64,000 nucleotides of DNA from Chitinimonas sp. BJYL2 (GTDB lineage Bacteria > Pseudomonadota > Gammaproteobacteria > Burkholderiales > Chitinimonadaceae), in assembly GCF_027257935.1 (NCBI RefSeq), contig NZ_JANZKW010000001.1, forward strand, positions 62,001 through 126,000. Direction: 5' to 3'. A program made the position numbers and the translations under genes. This document shows positions 56,734-64,000 of this stretch, one piece after another. The number at the start of each line of letters is the position of its first letter. Positions within the stretch are counted from its first letter, which is position 1. The notes below the pieces were generated by a model. It did not search any database. It saw nothing but the letters and a program-made list of their open reading frames with translations, and was not told the origin of the DNA.

Positions 56734-58047
56734 TCACTTGGCCCACGTGAGTGGATCGACCGGTTTACCTTGGTGCCTGATTTCGAAGTATATGCCTGTT
56801 TGATCACCACCACCGGTGTTACCGCTGGTCGCGACTTCCTCACCGGCTTTCACGGCATCGCCCACCTGCTTTAGCAGGGATTCGGCGGCGCTGTAGAGAC
56901 TCATGTACCCACTGCCATGGTCCACGATCAGCATATTGCCAAAGCCACGCATCCAGTCCGAAAACACCACCCGGCCCGATGCCACCGCCTTGACGCGCTG
57001 CCCCGTGGCGGTGCGGATGAAAACCCCCTTCCATAGGGTGCCCTCGGTGCGCGGCGTGCCGAACTTGCCGCTGACCTCCCCGCGAGCCGGCAGCTTGAGC
57101 TGGCCCTTGAGATCGGCAAAGCGACGACCATCCGCCGAGGCATCCGGCTCCGCGTCATTGCGTTTGACGACAGGATCCGGTTTTGGTGCCGGCTCGGGTC
57201 GGCCAGCACGCTCACCCGTGGTTTTCTCGTTCTTGGCGGCCTTGGCCTGACGCGCTGCCTCGCGGGCATCGGCCAGCTTCTGGGCGCGCTCCCGTTGCTC
57301 GCGCTCCCGCGCGGCTTTCTGCTCGCGCTCACGGCTCAGGCGCGCCAGCCTGTCCATCAGGTTGGCAAGACGGCGCTCATCGCGCTGCAGTTTGCTGATC
57401 TCCTTGCGCTGCACACCGATCTCGGTCTGCAGCTTGGACAGCACCTGCTGGCGAGCGTTCTGTTCATTCCTGAGTTTGTCGCGCTGCTCGCGGCGCTCGT
57501 CGGCAATCCGTTCCAGTTCGATCTGCTTGGTGGCCAATACCTCGGCCAGGCCACTGAGCTTGTCGAGCTGCTCCTGCAGGCGGCCCGACAGCGCGTGCTG
57601 GGCCTCGGCGATATAGCGGTAGTAGCGCAGATCCCGCGCCATCCGGTTCGGGTCCTGCCGGTTCAGCAGCAGGCGCAGGGCTTCATGCTCGCCATTGCGC
57701 TGGCGCGCGCGCAGCAGATCGCCGATGCGCTTGCGGTTAGTATCGAGCCCGGTCTTGGTGCGACTGATTTCGGTGTGCACACGCGCCAGCTCGGCCTGGG
57801 TGAACTGGCGCTGCCGATCCAGCCGCGCGAGCGCGCGATTAGCCTCGCTGATGGCCTGCTCCGAGGTTTTCAGTGCATCGGCCGCTTCCGTTCGGGTAGC
57901 TTCGGTTTCCTGCAATTCATGCTTGAGCGCATCGATACGCTCGCGCAATTGCTTGAGATCCGCCTCGGGCTCGGCCGCCAGCGTACCGGCCGCCATGGCC
58001 AGCAGTAGCCAGCCACGCACACCGCTGATTGCGCGTTGCAGAATCAT
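56734..58047 (-). CDS. envC: EnvC-like murein hydrolase activator
   Basis: A 437-aa periplasmic protein with a signal peptide (GWLLLAMAAGTLAAEPE), a long coiled-coil (residues about 30-255) and a LytM/M23 domain at the end (KGVFIRTATGQRVKAVASG, FGNMLIVDHGSGYMSLYS, TGIYFEIRHQGKPVDPLTWA). The zinc ligands of active M23 peptidases are altered (no HxxxD or HxH), as in EnvC, which activates amidases rather than cutting peptidoglycan itself. The ATG overlaps the gpmI stop (ATGA). Confidence 0.93.
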   Translation of the reverse strand: MILQRAISGVRGWLLLAMAAGTLAAEPEADLKQLRERIDALKHELQETEATRTEAADALKTSEQAISEANRALARLDRQRQFTQAELARVHTEISRTKTGLDTNRKRIGDLLRARQRNGEHEALRLLLNRQDPNRMARDLRYYRYIAEAQHALSGRLQEQLDKLSGLAEVLATKQIELERIADERREQRDKLRNEQNARQQVLSKLQTEIGVQRKEISKLQRDERRLANLMDRLARLSREREQKAAREREQRERAQKLADAREAARQAKAAKNEKTTGERAGRPEPAPKPDPVVKRNDAEPDASADGRRFADLKGQLKLPARGEVSGKFGTPRTEGTLWKGVFIRTATGQRVKAVASGRVVFSDWMRGFGNMLIVDHGSGYMSLYSAAESLLKQVGDAVKAGEEVATSGNTGGGDQTGIYFEIRHQGKPVDPLTWAK

Positions 58048-59588
58048 GCGAACTGGATCAGCGAGCGGCCCGTCATTTCGGCCGGTTGCGGCACACCCAG
58101 CATGGCGAGCAGCGAGGGCGCGATATCCTGCAGGGACCCGCTGGCTTCCGGCGCCAGCGTGGCCTTACGGCCGATGTACAGGAAAGGCACCAGATCGGTG
58201 GTGTGCTGCGTGTGCGGCTGGCCCGAGCCCTTGTCCCACATCATTTCACAGTTGCCGTGGTCGGCCGTGATCAAGACCTCGCCACCGGCGGCCAGCATCG
58301 CATCGACGCAGCGGCCCACACAGGCATCAAGCGCTTCAATCGCCTTGACGGCGGCGTCGAAGTTACCGGTGTGGCCCACCATATCGCCATTGGCAAAATT
58401 GCACAGGATGGCGGCGTATTTGCCGGTGCCGATGGCCTCGATGATCTTGTCGGCGACTTCGTTGGCGCTCATCTCGGGCTGCAGATCGTAAGTGGCGACC
58501 TTGGGCGAGGCGACGAGGATGCGATCCTCGCCGGGGAATTCCTTCTCCTCGCCGCCAGAAAAGAAATACGTCACATGCGGGTACTTCTCGGTTTCGGCGA
58601 TACGTAGCTGCTTCATCCCCAGACTGGCGATGTACTCGCCGAAACTGTTCTGGACCTTGGGCTTTTCGTAAGCCACGGGGTAGGGATAGGCATCGGCATA
58701 ACGCGTGAGCGTGGCAAACATGCCGAGCTTGGGGCGGCGCGGACGTGCAAAGCCGTCGAAGGCGTCATCCGTAATCGCCACCGAGATTTCACGTGCACGG
58801 TCGGCACGGAAGTTCATGAACACAACTACATCGCCATCTTCCATGCGGGTCACGTCGCTACCCGTGCGGATAGCCGTCGCCTGCACGAACTCGTCGTTCT
58901 CACCCCGCTCATAAGCCGCCTGCAGGGCGGCTTGTGCGTTATCGGCCACCAGAGCAGCCTCGCCATCGACCAGCAGGCGGTAAGCGGGCTCGACACGCTC
59001 CCAGCGCTTGTCGCGGTCCATCACGTAGTAACGGCCCACCACCGAAACGATCCTTGCCACGCCCGCGCTGTCGCAAGCCGCTTGCAGCTTGGCGATATAG
59101 CGCTCGGCGCTACGAGGTGGTGTGTCGCGGCCATCCAGGAAGGCGTGCACGGCAATATTGCCAACCCCCGCCTTGGCGGCCTCGGCAATCAGTGCGTGGA
59201 TATGTGATTCGTGGCTATGGACGCCGCCATCGGACACCAAGCCCAGCACATGCAGCGTCTTGCCGTTATCGCGCGCCATATCGATCGCCTGCTTGAGCAC
59301 GGTGTTGCTACCCAGCTTGCCATCGGCCACATCGCAATCCACACGACTGATGTCCTGCTGCAACACGCGGCCTGCGCCGATATTGAGATGGCCGACCTCC
59401 GAATTGCCGAACTGGCCGGCGGGCAAGCCCACGTATTGCTCGGATGCGTTGATCGTGGTGTAGGGATAGGTACGGGTCAGCCGGTCCCATACAGGCTTGT
59501 TGGCGTGAAGTATGGCGTTGTCATCTCCCTCAAGGCGGTGACCAAAACCGTCGAGTATCAACAGCAGTACGGGTTTTACGGGCGTCAT
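58044..59588 (-). CDS. gpmI: 2,3-bisphosphoglycerate-independent phosphoglycerate mutase
   Basis: A 514-aa glycolytic enzyme interconverting 3- and 2-phosphoglycerate. VLLLILDGFGHR starts the phosphatase-like domain; the phospho-acceptor Ser is in GNSEVGHLNIGAGRV; Mn ligands are seen in SDGGVHSHESH, CNFANGDMVGHTGNF and ITADHGNCE. The ATG at 59588 gives the normal length; the ribosome site is weak. It heads the operon with envC and ctpA. Confidence 0.95.
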   Translation of the reverse strand: MTPVKPVLLLILDGFGHRLEGDDNAILHANKPVWDRLTRTYPYTTINASEQYVGLPAGQFGNSEVGHLNIGAGRVLQQDISRVDCDVADGKLGSNTVLKQAIDMARDNGKTLHVLGLVSDGGVHSHESHIHALIAEAAKAGVGNIAVHAFLDGRDTPPRSAERYIAKLQAACDSAGVARIVSVVGRYYVMDRDKRWERVEPAYRLLVDGEAALVADNAQAALQAAYERGENDEFVQATAIRTGSDVTRMEDGDVVVFMNFRADRAREISVAITDDAFDGFARPRRPKLGMFATLTRYADAYPYPVAYEKPKVQNSFGEYIASLGMKQLRIAETEKYPHVTYFFSGGEEKEFPGEDRILVASPKVATYDLQPEMSANEVADKIIEAIGTGKYAAILCNFANGDMVGHTGNFDAAVKAIEALDACVGRCVDAMLAAGGEVLITADHGNCEMMWDKGSGQPHTQHTTDLVPFLYIGRKATLAPEASGSLQDIAPSLLAMLGVPQPAEMTGRSLIQFA

Positions 59589-59716
59589 GGGCGGCAGGCA
59601 GTCATAGGCAGAGGTTGGCAATTCGGGTGATTTTAACGCGTAGCACGCGGTTGCGCGGCTACGGGGGCACGTTTAACATTGCCCGTCGCAATCGCCGCGT
59701 CCAAGACACGCAAAAC

Positions 59717-60025
59717 ATGACCTACCATCTGATCCAGGAAGACGAGCACATCGAGCAAGCCTCGCGCGCCATGAAGGCGATGTCGCACCCCTTGCGGCTC
59801 AAGATCCTGTGCGTGCTGGGCGATAGCGAAGTCAGCGTGCAGGATATCGTCGACGCCGTCGGCACCTCCCAGAGCAATATCTCGCAGCACTTGGCCATCA
59901 TGCGCGAGAAGGGTGTGCTGCGTACCCGTAAAGACGCCAACCGCGTGTTCTACCGCGTAGGTGATCCGCGCACGCTGGAAGTGGTCAGCATGATGCGCGA
60001 TGTATTCTGCGGCTTTGCAAAGTAA
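59717..60025 (+). CDS. ArsR-family transcriptional regulator
   Basis: A 102-aa winged-helix protein: MKAMSHPLRLKILCVLGDSEVSVQDIVDAVGTSQSNISQHLAIMREKGVLRTRKDANRVFYRV is the full ArsR HTH. No obvious metal-binding Cys pair lies in the recognition helix (a single Cys is at the end, VFCGFAK), so it may sense redox or another signal. It is upstream of HMG-CoA lyase and divergent from gpmI. Confidence 0.9.
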   Translation: MTYHLIQEDEHIEQASRAMKAMSHPLRLKILCVLGDSEVSVQDIVDAVGTSQSNISQHLAIMREKGVLRTRKDANRVFYRVGDPRTLEVVSMMRDVFCGFAK

Positions 60026-60104
60026 GCACGTTTAGCACAACAAGATAACCGGGGGCCGCCACAAGCGGCCCCTAATGCTTTGGACACCCACCGGAGACCC
60101 CGCC

Positions 60105-61010
60105 ATGTCCCTGCCCAGCAAGGTAAAGATCGTTGAAGTCGGCCCGCGCGATGGCTTGCAGAACGAAAAATCGCCGATTGCCACCGCTGACAAGCTCACT
60201 TTCATCGACATGCTGGCCGATGCGGGCCTGAGCGTGATCGAAGCCACCGCCTTTGTCTCGCCCAAATGGGTGCCGCAAATGGCTGACCACGCCGAGCTGA
60301 TGACAGGCCTGCAGCGCCGCGCTGGCGTGCGCTACCCGGTGCTGGTGCCGAACATGAAGGGCTACGAAGCTGCCCGCGCCGTGGGCGCCGACGAAATCGC
60401 CGTGTTTGCAGCCGCATCGGAAGCGTTTTCGCAAAAGAACATCAATTGCAGCATCGCCGATAGCCTGGAACGGTTTGCACCGGTCGTTGAAGCCGCCAAG
60501 CGCGATGGCGTGGCGGTGCGCGGCTATGTGTCGTGCGTGCTCGGTTGCCCCTATCAGGGCGATGTGCCGCTGGCCGACGTAGTGCGCGTGGCAAAGGCCC
60601 TGCACGATATGGGCTGCTATGAAGTCTCGCTGGGCGACACCATTGGTGTGGGTACGCCCGCCAAGGCACGCGAGATGATCCGCGCGGTGGCTGCTGCCGT
60701 GCCGGTTACGCAACTGGCTGCGCACTTCCATGACACCTATGGGCAGGCCATCGCCAATCTGTTTGCGGTGCTGGAAGAAGGCGTGGCCACGGTGGACAGC
60801 TCAGCCGCCGGCTTGGGCGGTTGCCCCTATGCGAAGGGCGCATCGGGCAATGTGGCAACGGAGGATGTGGTGTACCTGCTGAACGGGCTCGGGATCGAGA
60901 CCGGGGTCAATCTGGAGAAACTCGCTGCCGCCGGCCGTTTCATCAACGGCCGGTTGGGCAAGGCGCCTGCGTCCAAGGTGGCCGCGGCGCTGGCAGCACA
61001 ACTCGCCTAA
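60105..61010 (+). CDS. Hydroxymethylglutaryl-CoA lyase
   Basis: A 301-aa TIM-barrel aldolase that splits HMG-CoA into acetyl-CoA and acetoacetate in leucine breakdown. [18 protein letters not shown] is the metal-binding start. [15 protein letters not shown], THxH-type [10 protein letters not shown] and the signature [19 protein letters not shown] with its catalytic Cys are all intact. GGAG precedes the ATG. No other leucine-pathway genes are in the window. Its stop overlaps a small gene on the other strand. Confidence 0.95.
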   Translation: MSLPSKVKIVEVGPRDGLQNEKSPIATADKLTFIDMLADAGLSVIEATAFVSPKWVPQMADHAELMTGLQRRAGVRYPVLVPNMKGYEAARAVGADEIAVFAAASEAFSQKNINCSIADSLERFAPVVEAAKRDGVAVRGYVSCVLGCPYQGDVPLADVVRVAKALHDMGCYEVSLGDTIGVGTPAKAREMIRAVAAAVPVTQLAAHFHDTYGQAIANLFAVLEEGVATVDSSAAGLGGCPYAKGASGNVATEDVVYLLNGLGIETGVNLEKLAAAGRFINGRLGKAPASKVAAALAAQLA

Positions 61011-61171
61011 CGGGCCGAGTGACGCTCCTGGGCGATGGCCTCGTCCAGTGTCAGCAAACGCAGCTGCACTTCTCGGCTCAACGGTGCCGGCTCGACGCGT
61101 TCTACCTTGCGGGCCGGCTCGCCGATCGTTGTTTCCGTTTCACCGGAAACCATATCAAAGACGGTGATCAT
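61007..61171 (-). CDS. Small conserved-looking hypothetical protein
   Basis: A 54-aa protein ([20 protein letters not shown], then a charged helical tail ending in [17 protein letters not shown]). A very strong ribosome site (GGAGGG seven bases before the ATG) makes it likely real. No membrane helix or known family is apparent. It converges on HMG-CoA lyase with a four-base overlap. Confidence 0.6.
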   Translation of the reverse strand: MITVFDMVSGETETTIGEPARKVERVEPAPLSREVQLRLLTLDEAIAQERHSAR

Positions 61172-61282
61172 CGTTCGTCCCTCCTGCTTGCGCAGCATGT
61201 GGTGATCAATCGGCTTGCAACCCGAATATCGGTATATTCGGCGGAAAGTTCAACTGCCTTGATGCGTACAAGTGACAAACCG

Positions 61283-61882
61283 TCAGCTGGACGCGACAGC
61301 CGGTAGGGCAAAACGCTGGCAGATCCGGTAACCCGCGCCGCCGGCCGCCGCTTGAGATACCACCAGAGACGCACCCGCAAACGCCCAGATTACTGGCTGG
61401 GCCCTTGGCCAGACCGCGGGCTTGCTCGCGTGGCGCAGCAGGGTCAGGTGGGGTTTGAAGGTCTTGCCATCCAGCGTGAAGCCGCTTCGTCGCAACGAAG
61501 TCCGCAAGGACTTGACCCAATCCATTAACGCTGCATCAACATCTGTCGGCCCCAGCCAGACGATGCCGGGTGCCCAATAACCATACCGATCCAGAAACAA
61601 CATGCCCCGGACAGGCGGCATCGCATCCAGCACCGTGTGCAGCTCGGGCAAACGGCTGGCCGCCACCTCACCCAGAAATGCGAGCGTGACATGCAAGCCT
61701 GCGGCCTGCATGGGCCGGCCACCGCACAGCACACGCAATGCCTTGCCAGCGCGGGCGCAATCAGCGCGTACGGCCTCATCGGGCCACAGCGCCACAAACA
61801 GCCGCAGCGGTGCCTCCGGCTGGTTCATGACACTGGGCAGATCAGGCGACAAACGGTGGTTCCGTTCATTTGCATTTGTCAT
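61283..61882 (-). CDS. thpR: RNA 2',3'-cyclic phosphodiesterase (2'-5' RNA ligase family)
   Basis: A 199-aa 2H-phosphoesterase. The two catalytic motifs are GLHVTLAFLGEV and KPHLTLLRHAS. LRLFVALWPDEAVRADCARAG is the typical start. It hydrolyses 2',3'-cyclic phosphates on RNA and in vitro joins tRNA halves. I chose ATG 61882 (GAAG four bases upstream); an ATG at 61828 (MNQPEAPLRLF) is close to the family start and possible. Confidence 0.88.
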   Translation of the reverse strand: MTNANERNHRLSPDLPSVMNQPEAPLRLFVALWPDEAVRADCARAGKALRVLCGGRPMQAAGLHVTLAFLGEVAASRLPELHTVLDAMPPVRGMLFLDRYGYWAPGIVWLGPTDVDAALMDWVKSLRTSLRRSGFTLDGKTFKPHLTLLRHASKPAVWPRAQPVIWAFAGASLVVSQAAAGGAGYRICQRFALPAVASS

Positions 61883-62088
61883 GCGCTTCACTATAACGGG
61901 ATGGAGTCCGCATGTCGGACACCCTCTCCCTCGAAGGCGGCGCTGTTGCCGCCTGACTCACAGGCCGATGCGAAGCTGCGTCGGCCTCGTTTTTTGTATC
62001 GGCAAGCTCGACATGGCAGCCTGCCGGGTATCACAAGCGATCGCTAAGCGCTTATAATCGCGGGCTTTTTTGCCTTCCGACTGCCGCC

Positions 62089-63408
62089 ATGACCGAGCCA
62101 CGCCGTAATCCCATTGCCACCATCGAATCGCTGGATTTCGACGGCCACGGCATCGCCCATGTCGATGGCAAGACCATCTTCATTGATGGTGCCCTGCCCT
62201 TTGAGGTGGTCGAGTTTTCCAGCTACCGCAAGAAGCCGACTTTCGAGAATGCGCAGGTCGTACGCATCCTCAAAGAGAGCTTTACCCGCGTCAAACCCAA
62301 GTGCGTGCACTTTGGGGTGTGTGGCGGCTGTTCCATGCAGCATGCCGATGCCGGCGCCCAGGTCGCGGCCAAACAGCGCGTACTTGAAGAAAATCTTGCC
62401 CGTATCGGCCAAGTCAAGGCAGAGACGCTGCTGACACCAATTTACGGCCCCACCTGGGGTTACCGCCACCGCGCGCGCATGTCCGTACGCCATGTGGAGA
62501 AAAAGGGCGGCGTGCTGGTGGGGTTTCATGAAAAGCGCTCCAGCTTCATTGCCGACATGAAGTCGTGCGAGATCCTGCCGCCCAAGATTTCCAACATGCT
62601 GGTGCCGCTACGCGAGCTGGTTTACGGCCTGAGCATCCGCGACCGCCTGCCGCAGATCGAACTGGCCATGGGCGACCATGTGGATGTGCTGGTCCTGCGC
62701 ATCATGGAACCGCTGACCGCCGCCGACGAGGATCGCCTGCGCGCCTTTGCCGACCAGCACCAGATCCAGTTCTGGCTACAGACCAAGGGGCCAGATACCG
62801 CTGTCCCGTTCTACCCGCTCGACGCCCCGCAGCTGAGCTACAGCCTGCCCGAGTTCGGCATTGTCATGCCGTACAAGCCGACCGAGTTCACCCAGGTGAA
62901 CCCGCATATCAACCGCGTATTGGTGGGCCGCGCGCTTCGCTTGCTTGATCCGCAACCGGGCGAGCGGGTGGCGGATCTGTTCTGCGGCTTGGGTAATTTC
63001 ACCCTGCCGATTGCCCGCCGCGGTGCGACCGTGCTGGGTATCGAAGGCAGCAAGCAGCTAGTGGAACGTGCCATCGAAAGCGCCGAGCGCAACGGCCTGA
63101 GCGACCGTACCGAATTCCAGGTTGCCAACCTGTTCGAAATGACGCCCGAGATCATGGACGGCCTCGGCCACTTCGATCGCATGCTGATCGACCCGCCCCG
63201 CGATGGTGCGATGGAAGTGTGCAAATCGATCTCGGCCGAGCACGGCCCCAAGCGCATCGTCTACGTAAGCTGCAACCCGGCCACGCTGGCGCGCGACGCC
63301 AATGTGCTGGTGCACGTGAAGGGCTACAAGCTCAAGGCGGCAGGCGTTGTGAACATGTTCCCCGGAACCAGCCATGTGGAATCAATGGCTTGGTTCGAGA
63401 AGGAATAA
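62089..63408 (+). CDS. rlmD: 23S rRNA (uracil-1939-C5)-methyltransferase
   Basis: A 439-aa enzyme. An N-terminal TRAM domain ([20 protein letters not shown]) is followed by the [4Fe-4S] cysteines ([14 protein letters not shown] plus the Cys in MKSCEI), the SAM domain ([19 protein letters not shown]) and the catalytic nucleophile Cys in [13 protein letters not shown]. It methylates U1939 of 23S rRNA. It is followed by a strong terminator. Confidence 0.95.
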   Translation: MTEPRRNPIATIESLDFDGHGIAHVDGKTIFIDGALPFEVVEFSSYRKKPTFENAQVVRILKESFTRVKPKCVHFGVCGGCSMQHADAGAQVAAKQRVLEENLARIGQVKAETLLTPIYGPTWGYRHRARMSVRHVEKKGGVLVGFHEKRSSFIADMKSCEILPPKISNMLVPLRELVYGLSIRDRLPQIELAMGDHVDVLVLRIMEPLTAADEDRLRAFADQHQIQFWLQTKGPDTAVPFYPLDAPQLSYSLPEFGIVMPYKPTEFTQVNPHINRVLVGRALRLLDPQPGERVADLFCGLGNFTLPIARRGATVLGIEGSKQLVERAIESAERNGLSDRTEFQVANLFEMTPEIMDGLGHFDRMLIDPPRDGAMEVCKSISAEHGPKRIVYVSCNPATLARDANVLVHVKGYKLKAAGVVNMFPGTSHVESMAWFEKE

Positions 63409-63425
63409 GGCAACATGCAGTTCAC

Positions 63426-63457
63426 GAAGAAGCGACCTAAGGGTCGCTTCTTTTTTT
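63426..63457 (+). terminator. Intrinsic terminator after rlmD
   Basis: Stem AGAAGCGACC / GGTCGCTTCT with a TAAG loop, then seven T. Confidence 0.92.
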
Positions 63458-63516
63458 GCCCCGATGAGAGTGGCCAACCTATTCACCGAACCCGGCAAAC
63501 AGATGCCTAGCCTGCC

Positions 63517-63876
63517 TCAGCCGCCGCGGTGTCCGCGCTCGATAGTGACCCCCACGCGCCCCACCTCGTGCAGGATGCCGAGCTTGGTGACCGAGACGCG
63601 TATCCACGGTGTGGCAAACGCATTCATAAGGTCTTGGGCGATATGTTCTGCCAGCCGTTCCAGCAAGAGGAAGTGCTCTTCGGCCAGCACATGGCGGAGG
63701 CGATCGACGACCTGAGCGTAGTCGATGGTGTCCGCCAGCTCGTCGGTCTGGCAGGCGCGGGCGCTGGGGATGCCGAGTTCAAGGTCCACTTCCACAACCT
63801 GCGGAGCAATGCGCTCCCAGTCGTAGACGCCGATCAGCGTGCGTGCCTTGATGCCGTGCAGGTAAATGATGTCCAT
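63517..63876 (-). CDS. folB: Dihydroneopterin aldolase
   Basis: A 119-aa enzyme of folate synthesis that converts dihydroneopterin to 6-hydroxymethyl-dihydropterin and glycolaldehyde. Active-site residues are in LIGVYDWERIAPQ (Glu and Tyr) and VSVTKLGILH (catalytic Lys). The ATG at 63876 gives the usual length; the frame extends upstream without support. Confidence 0.93.
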   Translation of the reverse strand: MDIIYLHGIKARTLIGVYDWERIAPQVVEVDLELGIPSARACQTDELADTIDYAQVVDRLRHVLAEEHFLLLERLAEHIAQDLMNAFATPWIRVSVTKLGILHEVGRVGVTIERGHRGG

Positions 63877-63979
63877 GGGGTAAAAATTCCAGCGCTTGCT
63901 CGCTATCGCGGCAAGCCTTGTGCGGCTTAGAATCGAAGGCCTCCATTGTAGTGGAAAACGCCGTCCAGAAAGCCGCGCC

Positions 63980-64000
63980 ATGCCTTTAGACCCGACCAGC
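63980..64000 (+). CDS. Possible start of a gene running off the right edge
   Basis: An ATG at 63980 opens a frame (MPLDPTS) that continues to the end. Divergent placement from folB is common for plsY, but seven codons cannot identify it. Confidence 0.2.

Noticed and set aside
1-64000. CRISPR array, prophage or integrase-bordered island
   Set aside because: No evenly spaced direct repeats, no phage structural or integrase genes were seen, and the tRNA-Leu shows no flanking partial duplicate.

Overview
The window reads as chromosome from a high-GC, Gram-negative betaproteobacterium. Supporting signs are the UbiC-UbiA pair, the rsmI-lpoA-yraN-diaA-dolP cluster, Tat and lipoprotein signals, and many periplasmic solute-binding proteins. 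A Neisseriales relative such as the Chitinibacteraceae or Chromobacteriaceae is my best guess from gene content; it is inference, not a database result. Genes are dense, many neighbours overlap by four bases (ATGA), and the few longer gaps mostly hold regulatory RNA or palindromic repeats.

Layout. 1-9.1 kb: a PadR regulator with a HAAS-domain partner, a periplasmic-sensor diguanylate cyclase overlapping a solute-binding protein gene, a thioesterase, two more solute-binding proteins, azlCD, ubiC-ubiA and a C39-like secreted protein. 9.4-11.3 kb: an exported oligoendopeptidase F. 11.4-28.7 kb: a nitrate-assimilation island. It contains the ANTAR regulator NasT, an nrtABD-type nitrate ABC transporter, a periplasmic tandem PilJ-N protein, an MFS nitrate transporter, a PP2C/Ser-Thr kinase fusion, nirB-nirD, nasA, cobA (siroheme), and mobA and moaA (molybdenum cofactor). 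28.8-38.4 kb: a DsbA-like protein, another solute-binding protein, a GH31 glucosidase, an esterase, a PDZ protein, an SMR transporter and a MacAB/Lol-like three-gene exporter. 38.4-42.2 kb (minus strand): a beta-CASP RNase-like protein, an AMP/thymidine phosphorylase-like protein and a PRPP-synthetase-like protein in one overlapping operon. 42.6-45.8 kb: a chemoreceptor, another solute-binding protein and tRNA-Leu. 45.8-49.4 kb: the rsmI/lpoA/yraN/diaA/dolP envelope cluster. 49.4-64 kb: a two-domain C39 lipoprotein, ybiB, a cyclic-nucleotide-binding protein, tatD, moeB-like, GAF, ctpA-envC-gpmI, an ArsR regulator, HMG-CoA lyase, thpR, rlmD and folB.

The most informative region is the nitrate island. 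Three sigma-54 (-24/-12) promoters are visible, before nasT, nrtA and the MFS transporter. The last two have NtrC-like sites upstream and each drives a long leader. Each leader carries hexanucleotide-loop hairpins with A at loop position 1 and G at position 4, the signature recognised by ANTAR proteins. The last hairpin in each shares its bases with the 5' arm of an intrinsic terminator. This implies two-layer control: nitrogen limitation through NtrC/sigma-54, then nitrate-dependent antitermination by NasT. Both leaders appear to hold a third hexaloop, and the usual NasS sensor is not in the window. The island also makes the cofactors its reductases need: siroheme for NirB and molybdopterin guanine dinucleotide for NasA.

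Other themes are five to six solute-binding proteins without permeases, one coupled to a c-di-GMP synthase; a family of REP-like GGGAGAGGG palindromes, one pair of which has been read into the C-terminus of the kinase/phosphatase; and a perfect 34-bp inverted repeat just upstream of nasA with two degenerate relatives.
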